Origin: Oceanospirillum linum
Lineage (GTDB): Bacteria; Pseudomonadota; Gammaproteobacteria; Pseudomonadales; Halomonadaceae
Direction of reading: 5' to 3'
Length of the DNA stretch: 64,000 nucleotides
Assembly: GCF_001995095.2 (NCBI RefSeq)
Contig: NZ_MTSD02000005.1
Location: forward strand, 1-64,000
Below, piece by piece: positions 1 through 8,394 of the stretch (its first letter is position 1; each line of letters opens with the position of its first letter). The notes beneath the pieces are model-generated. The model was not told the origin of the DNA and did not search any database. It saw only the letters and a list, made by a program, of their open reading frames with translations. The position numbers were made by a program, and so were the translations under genes.

Positions 1-115
1 CGACAATAGCGTGTAGGAACCACCTGACTCCTTTCCGAACTCAGAAGTGAAACTGCTCAGCGCCGATGGTAGTGTGGGGTCTCCCCATGTGAGAGTAGGA
101 CATCGTCAAGCGCCT
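1..115 (+). rRNA. rrf: 5S ribosomal RNA, 5' end cut by the window
   Basis: The sequence carries the conserved 5S core: the GGAACCACCTGA loop, CCGAACTCAGAAGTGAAAC, the CGCCGATGGTAGTG arm and the closing GAGAGTAGGACATCGTC strand. The 3' arm (GTCAAGCGCC, near 106-115) needs a 5' partner of which only the last bases are present, so about 8 bases lie outside the window. A strong terminator follows, so this is the end of an rRNA operon whose 16S and 23S genes should lie just upstream. Confidence 0.95.
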
Positions 116-160
116 TATACTGGCTGATTGTGTAAATAGTACACAGACAGCCCAAAAGAA

Positions 161-188
161 CCCCGCTTCATTGAAGCGGGGTTTTTTT
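161..188 (+). terminator. Intrinsic terminator of the rRNA operon
   Basis: A GC-rich hairpin (CCCCGCTTCA paired with TGAAGCGGGG) is followed directly by seven T residues. It sits 46 bases after the 5S gene. The 213 bases from here to the end of the sensor kinase gene hold nothing I can support. Confidence 0.93.
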
Positions 189-401
189 ATGCCCGGGATT
201 TAGGTCTTGGCATGGGCCGGATATGTCTGGATAAGGGTTGTATGGAGGAGTAAAGAAAGAGTGGGTAAGTAAGATGGCGGGGCAATGACGCCCCGTGGTA
301 ACGGGCGCTGAGCTCAGAACAGCAATGTTTTGGATGCTTGTGTAAAGGTAGAAACAGATAAGAGTGGGACTGATGTTTTCGCATCCCAAAAGTTATGCCC
401 T

Positions 402-1799
402 CTAGATTGGCTGGTTCTTCTTAGGTAGTCTGATCTTAACCGTCAGCCCTCCTCCTGAAGTTTGTTGAAGTAGTAAGGTTCCATTATGTCGCTCAGTAAT
501 GCGTTTAACAATGGAAAGCCCAAGCCCTGCGCCGCTTTCATGGCCAGAACGGTAGAACCTTTCTGTCAGCCGTTTAAGGTCAGCTTGCTCAACCCCGGAG
601 CCATGGTCAGTAACAGTGAGGACAAAATATTTTTTTTGGTTTTCTAAGAAAAGCTCTATATGACCTTTTACTGGTGAAAATTTGACAGCGTTGCTGATCA
701 GATTTTGCAGTAAAACATCGAGCATTCCTTCCTCAATATAAGCTTCCCACAGGCATGCCTCGTCTGCTTCAAGGCTGAGTTCAATCTTTTTTTTCCAGGC
801 TATGGGCATAAGTTCGGCTAGATTACTGCGGGTTTCTTTTAACAGGTCAATGCTTACCCTCCTTTGAAGACTAATTCCAGGGTCTAGTCTGGCAAGAGTA
901 AGCAGTTGAGAAACAATGCGCGTAGAACGGTCTACAGCCAAGTTTAGCTGCTTAAGCGAGGCTTTTTGCTGGCTTTCTGATTCTGCCTGTAAAGCATTAT
1001 CGGCATGTATTTTCTGAACGGCCAATGGTGTTCTTAGCTCGTGCGCTGCATCGGCTATTAAACGCTGCTCTCTGGCTATAAGCGTCTCTGTTTCGCTTAG
1101 AAGTCGGTTTAATGCTTCCTGTATAGGCTGTAATTCAGAGGGTGGTGCTTTGAGTCGTATCGGTTTGAGATTGTCAGGTGCTCGTCCTTCTATTAGCCGG
1201 GTGAGCTCTTTTAATGGTGAAAGTCCCCAGTTAATTGCACTCCATAAAAGAAGGGCAAGTACCGGTATACCAATAAGCTCGGGGATAAGGGTCTGAATAA
1301 CAACCTTTTCAACAAGCTCTCCACGCACATCTTTCCGCTCAGCAACACTCACTACAAATGGAAAACTGGAGGCGTGTGTTTTCAATGTGAATGTAATCCA
1401 TTGATGGTCCTTATAGGTCATTTTACTGAAACCGACTTCTTCAGAAGCCATAGGTTTTTCCGGGCTCGAAGGTGAGCGAATAATAACCTGATGGCCGTGT
1501 CTTACCTGGTAAGATATTTTGCTTTCATATTTATGTCCTTCTGATCCGGTTTCCTCGAGAAGGGCTGCTTCAAATGCCTTTTGCAGTTGTTGCTCATCTC
1601 TGTTGTTAAGCTGTGTATCGTGGATTCCCAAAACCAATGCTTGCAGAAGACGGGCATTTTGAGCCAGGCGGGCATCAAAGATTTCTTCAATCTCATGGCT
1701 CGCGTCTTTAAAGCTTACGTATCCTATTAAGCTGCTCATGGTCATCAGCAAAAGTAAAACAAACAGCAGTGTTCGTTTAGTAATTGACGCAGGTAGCAT
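402..1799 (-). CDS. Sensor histidine kinase, QseC/PmrB type
   Basis: Membrane sensor of a two-component system; it should autophosphorylate and pass the phosphate to the regulator encoded just upstream. The 465 residues show a first membrane helix (about 10-30), a periplasmic sensor stretch, a second helix (about 169-190), a HAMP-like linker and a HisKA/HATPase core. Visible motifs are the H box AAHELRTP with His253, the N box around Asn366, DHGSG (398-402) and GAGLGLS (423-429). The start ATG directly follows the regulator's stop codon, so the two are translationally coupled. The ligand cannot be read from the sequence. Placement behind dsbD and opposite a thioredoxin operon suggests envelope redox or metal stress (inference). 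Confidence 0.9.
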   Translation of the reverse strand: MLPASITKRTLLFVLLLLMTMSSLIGYVSFKDASHEIEEIFDARLAQNARLLQALVLGIHDTQLNNRDEQQLQKAFEAALLEETGSEGHKYESKISYQVRHGHQVIIRSPSSPEKPMASEEVGFSKMTYKDHQWITFTLKTHASSFPFVVSVAERKDVRGELVEKVVIQTLIPELIGIPVLALLLWSAINWGLSPLKELTRLIEGRAPDNLKPIRLKAPPSELQPIQEALNRLLSETETLIAREQRLIADAAHELRTPLAVQKIHADNALQAESESQQKASLKQLNLAVDRSTRIVSQLLTLARLDPGISLQRRVSIDLLKETRSNLAELMPIAWKKKIELSLEADEACLWEAYIEEGMLDVLLQNLISNAVKFSPVKGHIELFLENQKKYFVLTVTDHGSGVEQADLKRLTERFYRSGHESGAGLGLSIVKRITERHNGTLLLQQTSGGGLTVKIRLPKKNQPI

Positions 1800-2465
1800 T
1801 TATGCCTCTGTTTTATCAATGACGTATCCGATGCCTCTCAAGGTTCGAATCAGTTTTGGAAAAAGCTTTTTTCGCAGGTGATGAATATGGACTTCCATTG
1901 CGTTGCTTTCTACATCTTCATCCCACCCATAAAGCAGTTGCTGGAGTCTGTCCCGTGTAAACACATGACTGGGCTGACTCATCATCTCATAGAGCAGTGT
2001 GTACTCACGCCGGGTTAAGGTAATTATATTCCCGTTATAAAGCACCTGCTGACTGGCTGGGTTGATTTCTATATCTCTCAGGGTGATTGTCGGTTGAGTA
2101 CGTCCAGAGCTACGTCGCTGTAGAGCGCGAATGCGAGCTTTTAACTCTGTCATGTCAAAAGGTTTGACCAGGTAGTCATCTGCGCCGCTGTCAAGGCCGT
2201 TTATCCTATCCTGTACGGCATCTCTTGCTGTTAGGATGAGAACAGGGATGTCTTTGCCCTGAGTCCGAATCTGTCTTAAAACGGATAAGCCATCCAGCCG
2301 AGGCAAACCAAGATCAAGTACTGCCAGATCAAAATAATCCGTTTCAAGTGCTTGTAGTGCCTGAAGTCCATCTGTAAGCCAGTCAACAGTGTAGCCCTCA
2401 GCTTTAAGCGCTTGCTGCAAACCTGACCCTAAACCCGAATCATCTTCCACCAGAAGAACACGCAT
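1800..2465 (-). CDS. OmpR-family response regulator, QseB/PmrA type
   Basis: DNA-binding partner of the adjacent kinase, 221 residues. The receiver domain (1-115) has the acidic pair near residues 8-9, the phospho-acceptor Asp51 in VLDLGLP and Lys101 in LVKPFD. The C-terminal half is a winged helix with the usual EVHIHHLRKKL recognition segment and a GIGYVI wing. An AAGGAAC ribosome site precedes the ATG. It lies 25 bases after dsbD, so it is probably the second gene of a dsbD-regulator-kinase operon. Two perfect PmrA/QseB-class binding boxes sit in front of dsbD, so autoregulation is likely (inference). Confidence 0.92.
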   Translation of the reverse strand: MRVLLVEDDSGLGSGLQQALKAEGYTVDWLTDGLQALQALETDYFDLAVLDLGLPRLDGLSVLRQIRTQGKDIPVLILTARDAVQDRINGLDSGADDYLVKPFDMTELKARIRALQRRSSGRTQPTITLRDIEINPASQQVLYNGNIITLTRREYTLLYEMMSQPSHVFTRDRLQQLLYGWDEDVESNAMEVHIHHLRKKLFPKLIRTLRGIGYVIDKTEA

Positions 2466-2490
2466 ATAGGTTCCTTAACTTAAAATATGC

Positions 2491-4338
2491 TTACAGAAGT
2501 TTGTTTACCTGACCGATAAACTGTTGAGGCCTCAGCTCGCCCTGCACTCTGGCTGGGGTGAGTTCTTGTCCATTTGCTTTATAGAAGAGTAAGCTCGGTG
2601 GTCCAAAGAGTCCATGCTGTTGGAGAAAGGTGCTCTGCTCGGGAGTGTTAGCGGTCATATTCAGCTGGATAAAGGTGACTTTTTCACGAAAAGCCTGAAC
2701 ACCTGGATGACTAAAGACTTCCCGTTCCATCGCCTTACAGCTGGCACACCAGTCGGCATAGAGATCAATAACAACCGGTACGCCGGCAGCACTGGCTGTT
2801 TGGATAGCGGCCTGCATGCTTTGAACCGAATCATAACGGGTAAACAAAGGATTTTCATGTTCAGGCTCTGATTGAGCTGATGCAGAAACGAATGCAAGAG
2901 GCTTTAAAGGATCATCATGGCCTGCAAGACCAGCCAGAAGCAGGGTGATGCCATAGGTCATCAGAGCTATGGCGAGTCCGCGGCGGGTTTTCTCCCAGTG
3001 GCTAAGGGATTCAGGTTGCCCGAAATTACCGAGATGTGCGGCATACACAATGACCAGTAGCGACCATAGCAGAATGCTCACATTACCCGGTAGCAGGCGT
3101 CCCAGAAGACTGACAGCAACACCTAATAGCAGAACCCCGAAGAAGGCTTTCACTTCCACCATCCAGCCGCCAGCTCTGGGTAGCCATTTGCCGCCGCCTG
3201 CACCAACCAGAATGAGTGGTACACCCATGCCGAGACTTAGTGCAAACAAAGATGCACCGCCCAGTAAAGCATCCCCAGTGGTGCTGATATAAACCAGTGC
3301 TCCTGCTAATGGCGCTGATACACAAGGCGATACCACAAGAGCAGATATCAGCCCCATTAGTGCAACACCGGTATATTTTCCACCGCTGCTGTTCTGTCCC
3401 ATATGGTCTAACCGGTCACGTAGAAATGCTGGTAGTTGGAGCTCATAAAAACCGAACATTGCCATCGCCAGAGCGGCGAAGAGTGATGAGAATATGATCA
3501 GTGCCACAGGACTTTGCAGTGAAGCCTGAAGATTCATCTTAGCGCCAAAATATCCCACCAGAACACCCGCTAGAGTATAGGTCAGTGACATACCCAATAC
3601 ATAGGCGGTTGATAAGCCGATACCCTTGCGCAGAGTGATATTAGCACCCTGACCGGCAATGATACCTGCGAGAATAGGGATCATTGGTAGCACACAGGGA
3701 GTAAACGTCAGGCCTAAACCCAGTATAAAAAAGGTGAGTATCACCCAGTACCCCTCAGCGCTGGCCAGCATCGCAGCAATGGCCCCGGCATCTTCGGCAA
3801 CGGCCAGGGATTGATCACTTGCAGGAATAGATCGGCTGTTCACAGATACCGTAGAGTTTGAGTCCGTAACGGCAATAGGTTGAATGGTTAGCGTTTTTCT
3901 CTGAGGCGGATAGCACAGGCCATTTTCAGAGCAGCCCTGATAACTCAGTTGCAGTTGCAGTTGCTTGCTGTCTGGCAAGGCTTCTATATCAAGTTGGTGA
4001 TGAAAAACCTGAACCAGACCAAAGTTCGGATCATTTTTCTCTTCAGCCTGGGTCAGAAATACAACAGCACTTAATGTCTGCTTGTTTTCGTTGATTAGTT
4101 TAAGACGCTTTTCATACAGATAGTACCCATCTGCAATATCCCAGTGAAGCTTTAGGGTTCCATCGCTTAGTTGCTTATAGCTAAACCTGAATGCTTGCTC
4201 AGGCGGAAGAAATTCATCTTCCTGTGTAGCCCCCTCCGCAATAGCACTCAAACTGAGACCGGTAAGTACTGCTATAAAAATGAAAGTAAGCAGTTGCTTT
4301 AATCCGGGTCGCAGGCTTAAACAGTAATTCTGAGACAT
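2491..4338 (-). CDS. dsbD: Thiol:disulfide interchange protein DsbD
   Basis: Inner-membrane protein that carries electrons from cytoplasmic thioredoxin to periplasmic thioredoxin-like proteins. The 615 residues show all three modules: a signal sequence and N-terminal alpha domain with Cys136 and Cys142 (QGCSENGLCYPP), a polytopic beta domain with Cys215 (FTPCVLP) and Cys339 (SPCVSAP), and a C-terminal thioredoxin-fold gamma domain with CASC (Cys531 and Cys534). All six catalytic cysteines are present, so it should be functional. It is the first gene of the minus-strand operon and is divergent from a TlpA-like thioredoxin gene, its obvious candidate client. Confidence 0.95.
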   Translation of the reverse strand: MSQNYCLSLRPGLKQLLTFIFIAVLTGLSLSAIAEGATQEDEFLPPEQAFRFSYKQLSDGTLKLHWDIADGYYLYEKRLKLINENKQTLSAVVFLTQAEEKNDPNFGLVQVFHHQLDIEALPDSKQLQLQLSYQGCSENGLCYPPQRKTLTIQPIAVTDSNSTVSVNSRSIPASDQSLAVAEDAGAIAAMLASAEGYWVILTFFILGLGLTFTPCVLPMIPILAGIIAGQGANITLRKGIGLSTAYVLGMSLTYTLAGVLVGYFGAKMNLQASLQSPVALIIFSSLFAALAMAMFGFYELQLPAFLRDRLDHMGQNSSGGKYTGVALMGLISALVVSPCVSAPLAGALVYISTTGDALLGGASLFALSLGMGVPLILVGAGGGKWLPRAGGWMVEVKAFFGVLLLGVAVSLLGRLLPGNVSILLWSLLVIVYAAHLGNFGQPESLSHWEKTRRGLAIALMTYGITLLLAGLAGHDDPLKPLAFVSASAQSEPEHENPLFTRYDSVQSMQAAIQTASAAGVPVVIDLYADWCASCKAMEREVFSHPGVQAFREKVTFIQLNMTANTPEQSTFLQQHGLFGPPSLLFYKANGQELTPARVQGELRPQQFIGQVNKLL

Positions 4339-4392
4339 GAGTGTATCCTCGCTAATCCCTTGAAGTGTTTCCGGCCATTTTCTGTCAGGAAA

Positions 4393-4441
4393 CTTAAGGT
4401 TTGCTTAAGCAGTTGCTCTGCTCGCTTAAGAAAATCTTAAG
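4393..4441. promoter_or_regulatory. Two PmrA/QseB-type direct-repeat boxes between divergent operons
   Basis: Two perfect copies of CTTAAG-N5-CTTAAG are visible, at 4393-4409 (spacer GTTTG) and 4425-4441 (spacer AAAAT). They fit the PmrA/QseB consensus YTTAAK-N5-YTTAAK. The copies are offset by exactly 32 bases, about three helical turns, and the half-sites are palindromic, so either divergent promoter could be served. A regulator of that class is encoded in the flanking operon, which makes it the likely binder (inference). Confidence 0.75.
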
Positions 4442-4500
4442 TTTTCTAAGGGAAGATGCTTATCAGTCGATGACCAATCGAAGAACCAGGGAGTCCGGAT

Positions 4501-5025
4501 ATGTCTTTTTCGTTTAAAAAACAGCTTGTAGCAGCAGGTATAACGTTAACTGTTTTAGGCACTCAGGCTGTGGCATCAGAGTTACAGCCTGTTCAACAAG
4601 CTCAATTGGCACCCATGGCCAAGGTCAGCCTTCCTGATGTTAACGGGGGGGCGGCATCACTTTCTGACTTTAAAGGAAAGGTTGTTCTGGTTGATTTCTG
4701 GGCTTCCTGGTGTGGCCCATGCCGTCAGTCGTTTCCCTGGATGAATCAACTTCAGGAAACGTATCGGGCTGAAGGGCTGGAGGTTGTTGCGATCAATCTC
4801 GACCATGAGGCCGGGTTGGCTAAAGAATTTCTTCAGGATCTGCCCGTTCAGTTTACTGTTCTTCTGGATACCGATGCACAGCTGCCTGAGGAATATGGCG
4901 TGATAGGCATGCCATCAAGCTACCTTATTGACCGAAATGGAAAGATTCGGGCGCAGCATATTGGTTTTCATAGTGACCGAGTAAAAGCCTATGAAGACAA
5001 CATCAAAGTACTACTGGCTGAATGA
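4501..5025 (+). CDS. TlpA-like periplasmic thioredoxin
   Basis: Probably a periplasmic disulfide reductase fed by DsbD. The 174 residues begin with a signal peptide (KK followed by a hydrophobic stretch ending near AVAS, residue 26). A TlpA/AhpC-TSA domain follows, with WCGPC (Cys71, Cys74) and the GMPSSYLID cis-proline loop. It is the first gene of a three-gene operon with a DUF4266 lipoprotein and a DUF3570 protein; its stop overlaps the earliest possible start of the next gene. It lies opposite dsbD across the twin boxes, which predicts joint expression. The client could be the cysteines of the DUF4266 protein (inference). Confidence 0.9.
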   Translation: MSFSFKKQLVAAGITLTVLGTQAVASELQPVQQAQLAPMAKVSLPDVNGGAASLSDFKGKVVLVDFWASWCGPCRQSFPWMNQLQETYRAEGLEVVAINLDHEAGLAKEFLQDLPVQFTVLLDTDAQLPEEYGVIGMPSSYLIDRNGKIRAQHIGFHSDRVKAYEDNIKVLLAE

Positions 5026-5036
5026 GGCGAATGGCG

Positions 5037-5258
5037 ATGACAAAAGTAATGCTTATATCAGCCCTGATGAGCAGTATGCTGCTTGCTGGCTGTTCTGGTC
5101 TTGGAGTTAAGCCTTGGGAGCGCGGTGTTTTGGCGAAAGAAGAGATGCAGTTGATTTCTGACGCCGTTGAAGCAGGTCTGGATGATCATATCTATTTCAG
5201 TAAAGAAGCGACCAGTGGCGGACGTGGATTCGGAGGTGGTGGCTGTGGCTGTAACTAA
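5037..5258 (+). CDS. DUF4266 small lipoprotein with a C-terminal Cys-Gly-Cys
   Basis: Function unknown. From the ATG at 5037 it is 73 residues: a lipoprotein signal with lipobox LLAGC (Cys19), a short charged middle (KPWERGVLAKEEMQLISDA), and a glycine-rich end that closes with GGGGCGCN. ATGs at 5022 and 5031 are in frame; 5037 is preferred because GAGG (5024-5027) is about 9 bases upstream. The invariant-looking CGC tail beside a thioredoxin and DsbD suggests a redox-active or metal-binding tail (inference). The codons of the glycine tail also supply the ribosome site of the next gene, and the two genes overlap by 14 bases. Confidence 0.82.
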   Translation: MTKVMLISALMSSMLLAGCSGLGVKPWERGVLAKEEMQLISDAVEAGLDDHIYFSKEATSGGRGFGGGGCGCN

Positions 5259-6582
5259 ACAAAAAGATGTGACCCAGGGTGATGGTACGCTGAAGACGAT
5301 GTTGGCATCGGCTGGCTGTGCTTTATTGGCGGGTTTACCGACTCAGGCTCAGGCCGCTGAGTTGGATAACTGGGATTTTGATACCGCAGCTTTGATCTAT
5401 GCTGAAAGTGATAGCCGTGTTAGTGCGTTTGAGCCTGTGGTCAGTGCTACACGAAACTTCGATAGCGAAACGAAGCTAAACCTGAAGTTTGCTTTTGATA
5501 CCCTGACGGGGGCATCTCCAAATGGCGCTACCTCTTCTGCTCAGGCTCAAACCTTTGCCCGGCCATCCGGTAATGGACGCTATACGACAGATGCCGGTGC
5601 TCAGCCTCTTGATGACACTTTCCGGGATTCACGAGCGGCTTTCTCGGCAAGCTGGTCTGCTCCCATTAATCGAGACTGGGCCTATAGTGCAGGTGGCTAT
5701 CTGTCCTCTGAGCATGATTACCAGTCATTAGGTGTTAATGGTACAGTTTCTCGTTACCTGAACCAGAAAAATACAACTCTGACCTTTGGGCTCAATCTAT
5801 CGGCAGACAGCCTGAATCCGGAAGGAGGGCTACCTGTAGGGCTTAGCCGTACTCCGGTTCCGGATAGCGCAACGTTCACGACTGATCTGAATAACAGTCG
5901 AGATGGTTCGTCTGACGATAAGCAGGTTGTTGATGTTGTTCTTGGCCTGACCCAGGTGATCGACCGAAAAACACTGATGCAGTTGAATTATGCGTTGAGT
6001 TCCGGTTCCGGTTATCTGAATGATCCCTATAAGATCGTATCAGTTATCGATAGCAATGCGGGGGGAAATTACGGTGGTAACTTTATAAAGGATGGAGCCA
6101 ATCTCTATCTTTATGAAAAACGTCCCGACTCACGTCTCAAACATGCACTTTTCTGGCAGGGTAAACGTCAACTGGATAATGGCGATATTGTCGATCTTAG
6201 CTATCGCTTTATGTTCGATGATTGGGGGGTAAACTCTCATACTGTTGATCTTAAATATCGCTGGGATCTTGGTAAGCATTATATCGAGCCGCAGTTGCGT
6301 TGGTATACCCAAACCGCTGCTGATTTCTATAAGCGTTACGTGACGTCAAGTGACTACCCATCTCTGGATGAGGTCAGTGCGGATTATCGCCTGGGTGACC
6401 TGGACACCTATACTCTGGGTTTTCGCTATGGCTACCGAATGAGTCAGAACTCAGAGTTGTATACTCGGATCTCTTTTTATCAGCAAAGTAGCTCCGGTGA
6501 TAATGGCTTTGGAGGGCTGACAGATCAGGAACTTTATCCGGATACAGCAGCGACTATGGTCACGGTTGGGTATCGGTTCTGA
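5245..6582 (+). CDS. DUF3570 protein, predicted outer-membrane beta-barrel
   Basis: Function unknown; 445 residues from the GTG at 5245. I chose this start because GGAGG (5232-5236) lies 8 bases upstream and because a signal peptide ending in PTQAQA^AE then falls at a normal distance. The in-frame TTG at 5167 would put junk sequence ahead of it. The mature protein alternates short polar turns with amphipathic strands rich in Tyr, Leu and Arg, and ends in VTVGYRF, a C-terminal Phe typical of outer-membrane barrels. It overlaps the DUF4266 gene, and the recurrent TlpA-DUF4266-DUF3570 arrangement suggests one envelope machine (inference). Confidence 0.82.
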   Translation: MAVTKQKDVTQGDGTLKTMLASAGCALLAGLPTQAQAAELDNWDFDTAALIYAESDSRVSAFEPVVSATRNFDSETKLNLKFAFDTLTGASPNGATSSAQAQTFARPSGNGRYTTDAGAQPLDDTFRDSRAAFSASWSAPINRDWAYSAGGYLSSEHDYQSLGVNGTVSRYLNQKNTTLTFGLNLSADSLNPEGGLPVGLSRTPVPDSATFTTDLNNSRDGSSDDKQVVDVVLGLTQVIDRKTLMQLNYALSSGSGYLNDPYKIVSVIDSNAGGNYGGNFIKDGANLYLYEKRPDSRLKHALFWQGKRQLDNGDIVDLSYRFMFDDWGVNSHTVDLKYRWDLGKHYIEPQLRWYTQTAADFYKRYVTSSDYPSLDEVSADYRLGDLDTYTLGFRYGYRMSQNSELYTRISFYQQSSSGDNGFGGLTDQELYPDTAATMVTVGYRF

Positions 6583-6602
6583 TAAGGGTTTTATGCGTCA
6601 AA

Positions 6603-6622
6603 GGGGGAAGCTTTGCTTCCCC
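6603..6622. terminator. Hairpin between convergent genes, possible terminator
   Basis: GGGGAAG and CTTCCCC form a seven-pair stem around a CTTTG loop in the 82-base gap between the convergent DUF3570 and rsmJ genes. No long T run follows on either strand, so it is a weak terminator call resting mainly on position. Confidence 0.4.
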
Positions 6623-6664
6623 TGAATGATGGACGAGCTTTGTCTATGACACTTCGAGTGTTTC

Positions 6665-7486
6665 TCAATGATCATCCAGTTTACGCTTAGTGTAGATATC
6701 GTAACGGCTTGATTTCCCTTCAAGAGCATAGGTCGGTGCTACGCCGTTAATGGCCGGTGCTTTTCGTGGTCGTTTGACAACAACCCGGTGAGAGGCGAGA
6801 TCCATGGCGACAGCAAGCAGTTGATCATCGTCGGTATCAAATCCTACCAGCTGATGAAACAGCTTCATTTCCTTCTTTACCGACGCGCTTTTTTCCCGTG
6901 ATGGGAATATAGGATCAAGGTAGATAACCTGTGGTGAGAATCCTGTTGCAGTAATTGCCTGCGCCATACTATCCGTTGAGTTACCAGGAACCAGCTGCAT
7001 ACGGGAGGCAATCTCAGATGTTTCCGGATCTGATAACGCACGACTCAACCCATTCTCTAATAATGCAGCGACCACCGGATGCCGCTCCATCAAAAGCATG
7101 TCACACCCCAACCCTGCCAGAACAAAAGCATCGCCTCCCAAGCCGGCTGTTGCATCGAGCACTCGAGGTTTAATACCTGACTTAAGGCCAACAGCTTTAG
7201 CGATTAGCTGACTTTTGCCTCCGCCATACTGACGGCGATGAGCTGCTTTACCTGAGGCGAATTCTACCTGAATGGGCTTAGGTGCTTTTTTACCTGTTTC
7301 ACCAAGAGATATACCCTGGTCTCCGATCTGTAAAATGAGCGCACCAGCCTCTCCGGGGAGCTCAGTGACCAGCTCTGCTGATAGGTGTTCGGGTAATGGG
7401 TTGCTAAGTAGCTGTTCAGCCTGAGATCGGTATGTGTCCTGCTGAAGATAGATATAAAGCGGTGTCACCAAATTTGAATCAGACAT
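6665..7486 (-). CDS. rsmJ: 16S rRNA (guanine-1516-N2)-methyltransferase RsmJ
   Basis: Predicted SAM-dependent methyltransferase that modifies G1516 of 16S rRNA. The 273 residues match the RsmJ/YhiQ layout: an N-terminal region with a KGKK-like basic patch, the SAM-binding motif LDATAGLGGDAFVLA, the catalytic-loop sequence YLDPIFPSREKSA, and a C-terminal VVVKRPRKAPA strand. Family length is about 250, so it is complete. It is the third of a minus-strand run (tsaB, uppP, rsmJ) with only 15 bases to uppP. Confidence 0.92.
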   Translation of the reverse strand: MSDSNLVTPLYIYLQQDTYRSQAEQLLSNPLPEHLSAELVTELPGEAGALILQIGDQGISLGETGKKAPKPIQVEFASGKAAHRRQYGGGKSQLIAKAVGLKSGIKPRVLDATAGLGGDAFVLAGLGCDMLLMERHPVVAALLENGLSRALSDPETSEIASRMQLVPGNSTDSMAQAITATGFSPQVIYLDPIFPSREKSASVKKEMKLFHQLVGFDTDDDQLLAVAMDLASHRVVVKRPRKAPAINGVAPTYALEGKSSRYDIYTKRKLDDH

Positions 7487-7501
7487 AGCAATAACTCAGA
7501 G

Positions 7502-8299
7502 TTAGACAAAAAATACCAGCAGGACAGTACCTAAAATAAGGCGATATATCACGAAAGGTAGCATACCGATCCGGTCCAGCAGGTGCAGAAAGATGTGGAT
7601 ACAAGCAAGGGCGGCACCGAAAGCGATCAGGCCGCCAACCAGAGTATGACCGATCTGAGCTTCAGTACCGGTCTGATATAGCTCGGCACCTTTCAGCAAG
7701 CCTGCAGCCATAATTAAAGGAATCGACAGTAAAAAACTGAACCGGGCCGCTGTCTTTCGATTCAATCCGAGCATTAGTCCTGCTGTGATAGTGATGCCGG
7801 AACGTGATGTTCCCGGTATCAGAGCCAGTGTCTGTGCCAGACCGATCCAGATTGCATCTTTTATGGTGAAGTCACTCTCCCCACGTTTGCGAGATCCCCT
7901 GATATCGGCCCACCAGAGCAGAACACCAAAAAGCAGTGTTGTAACGGCGATAATCCAGGTGGCCCGAAGGCTTTGCTCTATAACGCCATTGAACAGTTCA
8001 CCCATGATACATGCTGGTATCGTGGCAAAAATTACCCCCCATGCCATCAGGCTCTGTTGGCTTCTCTGTTGTTGAAATACACTGGCAAACCAAGCTTTTG
8101 TCATTTGACAAATATCACGGTAGAAATAAAGCATAACGGCCAATAAAGTGCCGACATGGACAGCAACATCAAAAGCCAAGCCCTGGTCAGCCCAGCCGAA
8201 CAGCTGGGAAGGTAGGATGAGATGTCCGGAGCTTGAAATCGGTAAAAACTCGGTCAGCCCCTGTAAAAGAGCTAGAAATGTAACCTGGAACCAATCCAC
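7502..8299 (-). CDS. uppP: Undecaprenyl-diphosphatase UppP (BacA)
   Basis: Integral membrane phosphatase that recycles undecaprenyl diphosphate for peptidoglycan and other cell-wall polymers. The 265 residues carry both signature motifs: LLQGLTEFLPISSSGHL near the N-terminus (Glu-rich catalytic loop) and PGTSRSGITI in the middle. About eight hydrophobic segments are visible, and the length equals the usual 265-275. The coding strand and spacing suggest co-transcription with rsmJ. Confidence 0.95.
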   Translation of the reverse strand: MDWFQVTFLALLQGLTEFLPISSSGHLILPSQLFGWADQGLAFDVAVHVGTLLAVMLYFYRDICQMTKAWFASVFQQQRSQQSLMAWGVIFATIPACIMGELFNGVIEQSLRATWIIAVTTLLFGVLLWWADIRGSRKRGESDFTIKDAIWIGLAQTLALIPGTSRSGITITAGLMLGLNRKTAARFSFLLSIPLIMAAGLLKGAELYQTGTEAQIGHTLVGGLIAFGAALACIHIFLHLLDRIGMLPFVIYRLILGTVLLVFFV

Positions 8300-8394
8300 A
8301 AATGTCAGTCCTTTTGCTGGGGCACCCTTTCACTGTGTGCTATACAAACAATTCTGATAGCTCCGGCTTAAGAGAACATTAAGCGATTACGGGT

